Positions 1 through 6,300 of a stretch of DNA of 42,651 bases are shown one piece after another. The notes below the pieces were generated by a model. That model did not search any database. It was not told the DNA's origin and saw only the letters and a list, made by a program, of their open reading frames with translations. Made by a program: the position numbers and the translations under genes. The first letter of the stretch is position 1. Each line of letters opens with the position of its first letter. The stretch spans positions 1 to 42,651 of the forward strand of contig NZ_WUWM01000046.1 of NCBI RefSeq assembly GCF_009846885.1, given 5' to 3'. The DNA is from Paenibacillus puerhi. GTDB taxonomy: Bacteria > Bacillota > Bacilli > Paenibacillales > NBRC-103111.

Positions 1-48
1 TTCTCTCATGGACACATTGAGTTGCTCGATTTTTACGGTACTCATTTC
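1..48 (-). CDS. Possible 5' end of a gene leaving the window on the left
   Basis: On the minus strand an ATG at 48 (or a second one at 42) opens a frame reading MEMSTVKIEQLNVSMRE up to the window edge. A GGTGG stretch lies just upstream. Only 16-17 codons are visible, so no family can be named. It points away from the toxin module, so the Rhs fragment does not continue into it. It could equally be a chance frame. Confidence 0.3.
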
Positions 49-110
49 CATCACCACCGGTTTTTTTACTATTCATTACCCGATTTGGTGGTTAGCGTGA
101 TTTTGTTCGT

Positions 111-752
111 TTGTTACTTGCGTTCTATATAGTTAATATTGACCCAAGTGGTCATTCACCTGCTAGAATCAAAGAGTTAGTAGGAGAAGCTACAAGTGGT
201 GGTATTGGTTCAGCGGTATACTGGAAAAATAGAAGTACGATGGGTGCATATTTTAGGGAAATCTTTGCAGACGAGGATAATAACCAGTTTAAGTATCTGT
301 TTGGACTTGCAACGATGACAAGTGATATTGAGGAAAATTCCGCTGGAAAAGCCGATTGGGCTGTTCAAAAATTAATACAGGCTGAAAAAGATTGGGAAAT
401 TAGCTTCGCAATTGGTATTATAGGAGATAGGCTAATACCAGGTTCATCAAAGATGGGTGTACTTAAACCAGGTCCACATGCAAGCAAATCTGTTCCTGCT
501 AGGGGCAAAGGACGAGATTTTACGAAGGATGAGCGGGATAAAGTAAATGAAATAGGTAACGATACAGGTTGTCATACTTGCGGTTCTACTGACCCAGGTA
601 CAAAAAGTGGTAATTTCATTCCTGACCATCAACCGCCAAACGCCACAGTACCAAATGGATCACCACAAGAGTTATATCCTCACTGCAAAAGTTGTAGTTC
701 TCAGCAGGGGGGAATTATTAGTTGGATGAAACGGAAAGGACTAATACCGTGA
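111..752 (+). CDS. Orphan Rhs-type C-terminal toxin fragment, HNH/His-Me-finger nuclease-like
   Basis: The start resembles the end of an Rhs core: NIDPSGH (residues 9-15) matches the conserved YIDPSGH-like hinge after which polymorphic toxins vary. The C-terminal third has the layout of a metal-dependent nuclease toxin: a CxxC pair (C154, C157), a DH motif (D172-H173) in FIPDHQPPNA, then HCKSC (H191, C192, C195) and SQQGG. This resembles HNH/treble-clef toxins of Rhs and WapA-type proteins. There is no Rhs core upstream: the frame is closed by TAG at 93-95, and the nominal TTG start has no ribosome binding site. The module is therefore a displaced or truncated C-terminal cassette, possibly silent. 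It overlaps the next gene by 4 bases (GTGA), as toxin-immunity pairs often do. The nuclease class is inferred from motifs only. Confidence 0.6.
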   Translation: MLLAFYIVNIDPSGHSPARIKELVGEATSGGIGSAVYWKNRSTMGAYFREIFADEDNNQFKYLFGLATMTSDIEENSAGKADWAVQKLIQAEKDWEISFAIGIIGDRLIPGSSKMGVLKPGPHASKSVPARGKGRDFTKDERDKVNEIGNDTGCHTCGSTDPGTKSGNFIPDHQPPNATVPNGSPQELYPHCKSCSSQQGGIISWMKRKGLIP

Positions 753-1387
753 AATCGATTAGAGGAATATCAATTGAAAACGACGGAGTTCATTTAGTAA
801 CGAATGGATTAAAAAGTAAGTTAGGCTTTGAATTGAGAGTTGCTTCTTTTAGCAAGGAAATTGAAGAATATTATAAAGTATTAAAGTATTTAGTTGATTA
901 TCTTTTAGACAGCAAGCCTAAGATAATCCCCGAACAAACGATTTCGTACCACTCTTGGCTTTTGAAGTTTGTTATGTTCTCTGACTCGACATTGGATGTG
1001 TGGGAAGCAGAGCGGCAAGGGAACGGATTTGTTGAAGGGGTTGAATATGCTTTACAGGTAAGAATTGAACAAGAAGACGAATGCAGTAATTACGGCGTAA
1101 CCCCTTCATTTCCAACTTTTGGGCAGAATATTGTAATATCTAAAGGGGTATATGAAGGTTTAGGGGTTGATGCTGTAAGGTATCCTTCACCGGAGCATAT
1201 GACTGGATGGTGGGTAACAACAGACTTGTATGACGGAGATACAGATTCGTTAATGAAAGTTCATTTCTATCATGTAGCTTTTAATCGTCCTGATTTATTG
1301 AGGTACTTTGCTCTGCCTTTTGGATTCCGATTTTACATTAATGAGACAGAGAATGATATATGGTTTGATGAGAACACCTTAAAATGA
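749..1387 (+). CDS. Probable immunity protein for the upstream toxin fragment
   Basis: This 212-residue soluble protein starts at GTG 749, overlapping the toxin stop codon. A ribosome binding site, GGAAAGGA, lies at 733-740, 8 bases upstream; a TTG at 722 in the same frame is less likely. It has no signal peptide or membrane segment. The C-terminal half (ISKGVYEG, then GWWVTTD, FNRPDLLRYFALPFGFRF) resembles the Imm33/DUF2185 group of immunity proteins, but that match is from memory and weak. Position directly behind a polymorphic-toxin C-terminus is the main argument. It is presumably cytoplasmic and binds the nuclease domain. It is AT-rich compared with the genes beyond 3.3 kb, which fits horizontal transfer. 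A strong terminator follows. Confidence 0.55.
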   Translation: MKSIRGISIENDGVHLVTNGLKSKLGFELRVASFSKEIEEYYKVLKYLVDYLLDSKPKIIPEQTISYHSWLLKFVMFSDSTLDVWEAERQGNGFVEGVEYALQVRIEQEDECSNYGVTPSFPTFGQNIVISKGVYEGLGVDAVRYPSPEHMTGWWVTTDLYDGDTDSLMKVHFYHVAFNRPDLLRYFALPFGFRFYINETENDIWFDENTLK

Positions 1388-1408
1388 AATGCCCATTATT
1401 ATATGCTG

Positions 1409-1444
1409 ACCACAATGCGACTAATCCTCGCGTTGTGGTTTTTC
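1409..1444 (+). terminator. Rho-independent terminator after the immunity gene
   Basis: ACCACAA (1409-1415) pairs with TTGTGGT (1433-1439), with extra pairing from TGCG and CGCG inside, followed by TTTT. It lies 22 bases after the immunity stop. Confidence 0.75.
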
Positions 1445-1576
1445 ATTTATCATTGCGCGGCGGCTGAAATAAAGACCCCACCCAGTGCCGAATGGATGAC
1501 TATATTAGGTTTGAAAAAATTTAACCCTCGTCGGCCCTGTGCCAAAATTTCCATAAATTGGGTAGTCAAAACTAAA

Positions 1577-2366
1577 TCAGACAGCTTTATTAAGGGGTGA
1601 GCGACTGTAATCAACTGGGCTCAGGTAGCCAAAAATTCCATGAATTCGATGATTGTTATACCAATTTATGTAGTCAAGCAGCTCTAGTACGAGATGTCCT
1701 AAACTTTGAAACTGAAACTGATGGATAAATTCGGTCTTCATAATCTTAAATGTGGCTTCAGCAACAGCATTATCATATGGACAGCCCTTCATGCTAAGAG
1801 AACGACCAATTTGTAATTCAGCAATTGTCTCATCAATTAATTTATTCTTGAATTCACTGCCGCGGTCCGTATAAATAATTGAATCTGGCGCAGATCTCCC
1901 TGCATAGAAGCAAAGGCACGTGAGACTAGCGATGCATCCTTTTTCGGACCTGCACTAGAGCCAATGATCTCTCGAATAAAGAGGTCGACAAATACACAGA
2001 TGTAGTGCCATCTGTTTGACTTTAACGTATGTTAGATCACTTACAACGACTCGTTTTACTTCAGATTGTTGAAACTTGCGTCCTAGTTCATTTGGCTGCG
2101 CTGAATCATTACATGCGGCTTTGTGGGGCTTGTACTCAGCAAAGGTGTATGTAGAAACAAGGCCTTGAGCTTTCATAATGCATCCAATTCGACGTCTCGA
2201 CACGACAAATCCGCGTTCGAAGTTTGGCTTTAATCTTTCTGGTGCCGTATGCTCCTCGGTTCTTCTCGAAAATCTCTACAATAGGTCCCTCCATGTCATC
2301 TTCCTGACGGCGTTCTTTGGCTTCATAATAGTACCTACTTCGAGAGATTTGCAGGACGGCATACAT
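1577..2366 (-). pseudogene. IS3-family transposase OrfB, frameshifted
   Basis: This DDE/rve-family integrase is split over at least three frames. The HTH_21-like part at 2366-2136 contains YAVLQISRSRYYY and RGAYGTRKIKAKL. The segment at 2203-1955 contains VVVSDLTYVKV, with the first catalytic Asp. The C-terminal segment contains IIYTDRGSEFKN (second Asp), KGCPYDNAVAEATFKIMKTE (catalytic Glu) and YNNHRIHGIFGYLSPVDY, ending at 1577. All three catalytic positions survive but in different frames, so no active enzyme can be made without multiple frameshifts. Confidence 0.8.
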
Positions 2367-2424
2367 TGCTGATACCGAGTATTTGTCACGATTTCGCTTG
2401 ATGACATATACTTGCGTCCCATGA

Positions 2425-2640
2425 TCAGCGCTGCTTGCTTTTAAATGTTGACCACCATTTACAGTCGTTTTCGCAGTGCGAAAAGCTCATTTTCTTCGGA
2501 GAGCGATTATCCTTCTCTGAAAAGGAACCTGTTGTGTAGGCTTGCATGATCCAGCGATCCAGTGCAGAGGCAGTTAAATCATATTCTTCTGCAATGGATA
2601 CTCTAGACTTTCCATTCTCATACAGCTGAACCAGACCCCA
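2425..2640 (-). pseudogene. IS3-family transposase OrfA remnant
   Basis: The helix-turn-helix part of OrfA is visible: VQLYENGKSRVSIAEEYDLTASALDRWI. The start of the gene is missing; the open frame to 2709 is fused by chance to the flanking terminator sequence. After the KDNRSP segment the frame breaks. Reading the next frame gives ENELFALRKRL, the expected leucine-zipper start, so a small indel lies near 2490. It is non-functional. Confidence 0.75.
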
Positions 2641-2653
2641 TATGTAGCAAGAA

Positions 2654-2679
2654 AAAACCAAGTCATGGGACTTGGTTTT
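2654..2679 (-). terminator. Terminator of the PPC-domain gene
   Basis: AAAACCAAGTC (2654-2664) and GACTTGGTTTT (2669-2679) form a perfect 11-bp stem with a 4-base loop. Read on the minus strand it ends in TTTTTTCTT. It lies 30 bases after the stop codon of the minus-strand gene ending at 2709. Confidence 0.85.
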
Positions 2680-2708
2680 AAAGAACATAAAACATTCCAT
2701 TGACTCCA

Positions 2709-3125
2709 TTACTGCCTTTCTAAAATATAATAATATTCGGATGTACTCCCATTATAGCCTTTTACCAGAAAGTAATATTCTTTAGAGGAATCAAAGTTAT
2801 AGGTGATAGATTCATGGGTAGATGAAGCATACGTAGAGGATTTACGAAGAAGATAACTGCTTCCTACTTTTTCATAAAGATATAAATCAAAGTCTGCTAG
2901 AGTGGGGACGGACAATTTGAAAGTATAGCTTCCGCTCATAAATGCACCGGATAACTTGTAGTAATCAACATCTGTGGCTGAGCTTATTTTACCCAGTTTA
3001 TAATAAATAAGCGGATCGGCAGTTGCAAAGGAATCATTCGGCTCACTCCCCGCGGCAAAGACCGTGGATGACCCCATTAAAGTAAAAATAAGAGTTGCAG
3101 ACAAAAAAATTTCTTCATTATTCAT
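2709..3125 (-). CDS. Small secreted protein with a PPC-type domain, probably frameshifted at its start
   Basis: The body after a signal peptide (cleavage near VFA-AG) is a single bacterial pre-peptidase C-terminal (PPC) beta-sandwich: EPNDSFATADP, DVDYYKLS, GSYTFKLS, FDLYLYE and EYYFLVKGYNG. It is a stand-alone 138-residue protein with no protease attached, so its role is unknown. The open frame starts at ATG 3125, but there the AGAAGG ribosome binding site (3127-3132) is only one base away and the N-terminus MNNEEIFL is acidic. An ATG at 3118 is 8 bases from the same site and reads MKKFF in another frame. One more T in the T7 tract (3103-3109) would give MKKFFLSATLIFTLMGSS, a normal signal peptide. 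Either the gene is slipped or the read is one base short. Confidence 0.7.
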   Translation of the reverse strand: MNNEEIFLSATLIFTLMGSSTVFAAGSEPNDSFATADPLIYYKLGKISSATDVDYYKLSGAFMSGSYTFKLSVPTLADFDLYLYEKVGSSYLLRKSSTYASSTHESITYNFDSSKEYYFLVKGYNGSTSEYYYILERQ

Positions 3126-3255
3126 ACCTTCTAAATATAGTTAAATTCATATCAAAAACACTATAAAAATATAAATATATGCATTGTACTTTGAAGAATC
3201 CCACCCCTCAACACCGCCCCTCCCACAGCGGCCGAGGATCTCCTTCTGTTCAGAT

Positions 3256-3303
3256 TTTGTTTAGGACCTGGGTTTATGATGGAAAGGGAACGTCCTAAAC
3301 AAA
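3256..3303. promoter_or_regulatory. Perfect 12-bp inverted repeat upstream of the surface-protein gene
   Basis: TTTGTTTAGGAC (3256-3267) and GTCCTAAACAAA (3292-3303) are perfect reverse complements separated by 24 bases. A possible -10 box, TATGAT, lies between them at 3275-3280. The right arm ends 3 bases before the ribosome binding site GAGAGGAG (3307-3314). It may be a two-site operator or, if transcription starts upstream, a leader hairpin close to the ribosome binding site. Confidence 0.5.
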
Positions 3304-3324
3304 TAGAGAGGAGATTACTAGAGA

Positions 3325-6300
3325 ATGAGACTTCGCAGAAAGTCTAAACCCCTGAGCAGAGTGTCCTTCCTGCTTATGTGGTCCTTGCTGCTGCAGATGA
3401 TTTTGCAGCCGTTTGCGATGTCCGGCTATGCGGCAGCCCCAACTTTTACTTTCACCAAGAGCGCCAGCAAAGCAACGGTGTCCGTAGGCGACACGTTTAC
3501 CTATAATCTGAGGTTTGCGGTTGCCAGTGCGACGGCGGTCGGGGTGGAGAGCATCAAGATTACCGATGTGGTCCCCGCGCAATTCGTGATTATGGAGAAC
3601 GAGGACAGTGACTGGGACACGATTCAAGGCCAGACGCTGGTCCGGGAGGTCACGAATCCGAGCCTGCTGAAGGCAGGCAGCTCGTTATCCTTCTCCATTA
3701 GCGTGAAAGCGGACCATACATGGGTGAACCAGCCGGTCACGACGACGAATATCGCTAAGGTAGAGGTTACCGATGAGGATGGCAACACGACGACTGCCCA
3801 GGCGACAGCCGAGGTCGTGATTCAGGCAGATCCCGATGCACCTCCGACAAACCCGGGAGGAGGCAATGGTGGAGGCACGGTCATTGAAGCGACCTATGAC
3901 AAGTGGGAGGCCTACAAGACGCAGTCGCTTAGCGACGGCACCGTTCCGATTACCGGCGGTCTTGTCACCTACAAGGTCGGCATCAAGCGCGTATTGGCCG
4001 GCAATACGGCCAACGGCACGCTGAATGTACCCTTCTTCTATGACAACCTTCCTGCTCAAGTGCCTCAGGCATGGGTAACCTGGACGCAGGGCTCTGCACA
4101 GAACGCCTATTATGACCCGGGCCAACATCGGATCGTATGGGAGAACATCTCGCTGAGCCAAGGTCAGAAATTTGAGGCCGATGTCAAAATCACGTACCCC
4201 GATGACTTCGGTTATGTTCATCCGACCGCATCACCGCTTACCTTGACCAATACGGTAACGATGGATACATACTCGGTAGACGGCGGTCAGGGCAGTATGC
4301 CCAAGGTTTCGGATTCGGTCGGTACTCTGCTGGGACAACCGGTATCCGGCGATCCCGGCTTGACCAAGGATAAGAAGTTTGCTTACCGTTCTCCCGGGCA
4401 GAAGCAGCAGTTCACGATAGGCGGAGTGGATAACAAACGGACATCCGCGAATCCGAAGGTGAACAGCCCGCTGTATGATGTGGTGATTACAGACCCGCTT
4501 CCTCCCCAGATGAATTACGAATCGATCCAGATGCCTTCGCTGGCCTGGAGTAAATTTTTGTACGAGACGAATAACAGCGGAACTTGGATCGAGTACACGG
4601 GAAATGCGACGGTAGGCGGCACCATCAAGATCGGTCAGTCTGGCAGCGGCATGAGCCCGGCCAAAGATATTATTTTGACGGCCGGCGAGTACGTTACGAA
4701 GCTGCAGTGGAAGTATGACTCGCTTGCAGTCGGTAAAAGCATCGATGGCATCGTCGTAGCCGGCACTGTGCTGGCTGTACCACATGGAGGCGGAGCGGCG
4801 TTGCAGCATGGAGATACGGTCACGAACAGCGTTTACCTGGATTACCAGGCGCTGACTGAAGCGTCCGCTGGCGTCTGGAGCAAGACGGCTCAGCCTCGTA
4901 AAACCGAGTCCGCCAGCTTCCTTATCAATGACGAGAAGCCGTGGCTGATCGCGGGAAAATCCGTCTCGGGCAGCTACAGGCCGCTGGATATCGTGCCGTT
5001 CGTTTTAACGGTCAACAATGATGTCAAGGCGACAGGTCCGTATGTCAATCCGGTTCTGTACGACCTGCTGCCGGAACGGTTCAATTATTATGTGTCCGCC
5101 AACCAGACGCTGGCCCAGTCGTTCGAGCTGGTGAACGCGCCGACAGGCACGAGCCGCCCGAATGTGGAGATCGTGACGAATAACTTCAACGGCACGGGCC
5201 GAACGCTGGTCAAATGGTCGTGGGATGCAGGCAACCCGGCCAGCTTCGCACCGGATACAAGCTTCCAGCTCAAGTACAAAGGCGAGGTACAGGCGGGAAC
5301 GCCTAAGAGCTCGGATGGCCCCGTGTACCGCAATGATTTCTATATGACCACGGCGGATCCGTCTGTACAGTTCTGGCACAGCGGCGATAAGGTTCATCAT
5401 GACCCCAACACATTTGCCGAATGGATGAAGCACAATACGCCGATTAAGGATACGACCCTGCAATTTGACCCGACGCCTGGGATCGACGAGTTTTTCGTGC
5501 ATGCCTCGGCAGTTGTCCCGGTCAAGAAAGCAACGGTCGTCCAATCTACCAAGTGGAACCGGGGCGACCTCGCTCCGATTAAGCTTAATGAATTGGACGG
5601 CACTTTCGTCGGCGCGCCGGCCTTAGCCGATCAGCCGTTCGATACGAGCGAGCAGCCGCAATATACGGAATTCCCTTATTATAGTGTCACCTATGAGGGA
5701 GGCAACGCCGATTACAAACTGGTCATCCGCAATAGCGGCAACACCAGGCTCGGGAAGATCAGTGTGCTTGATATTCTCCCGCATGTAGGCGACCAGGCCG
5801 TGCGTACGGATTGGGGAACCGGCTCCGCGTATGAGAGCAGAGGCTCGCAGTGGAGGCCCAACCTGTCCCAGGTCCTGTCTTCCGGTCCGCGAAGCTACAG
5901 CTACACGACGACGGAGACCGGCGCGCAGACCGTTACCTTTAACCTGGAGACGTATTACAGCAAGTCGATCGATCAGGAGCGGGTTGTCCGCTTCGATGTG
6001 GTTGACAACGGCAGCGCTGCGAAGCCAGGCTGGGTGTCCCAGCGGCAATACAACAGCGATGACTTGAGCGACATCCGCTCGCTTTACTTCGAGATCACGA
6101 ATATTAATGGAGGAGCGGGACTTGCGGCGGGAGAGTATATCGTGCTGGACTGGAAGATGGACGCTCCCGTAGGCGCTCCCACCGACGCCATCGCCTGGAA
6201 TTCCTTCGCGATCCAAGCGACGGAAGCAGGGGCTACCGGCAACGATGAGGGCAGCAAAATGCTGCCGACCGCACCGAATAAGGTCGGCTTCATCATCGAC

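Larger units (their letters stand above)
1559..2645 (-). mobile_element. Decayed IS3-family (IS150-like) insertion sequence
   Basis: Two consecutive transposase genes can be pieced together on the minus strand in the OrfA then OrfB order of IS3 elements. OrfA lies at about 2640-2425 and OrfB at about 2400-1577, both broken by frameshifts. The outer end near 1559 carries TTGGGTAGTCAAAAC, plausible as an IS3-type end. The other end is lost: OrfA lacks its first codons and runs directly into the terminator of the neighbouring gene at 2654-2679. No target duplication could be found. The element is dead. Confidence 0.8.

Noticed and set aside
1403..1600. A 65-codon plus-strand frame between the immunity gene and the IS3 remnant
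   Set aside because: It begins inside the terminator hairpin, has no ribosome binding site and runs into the IS end. It is likely debris.
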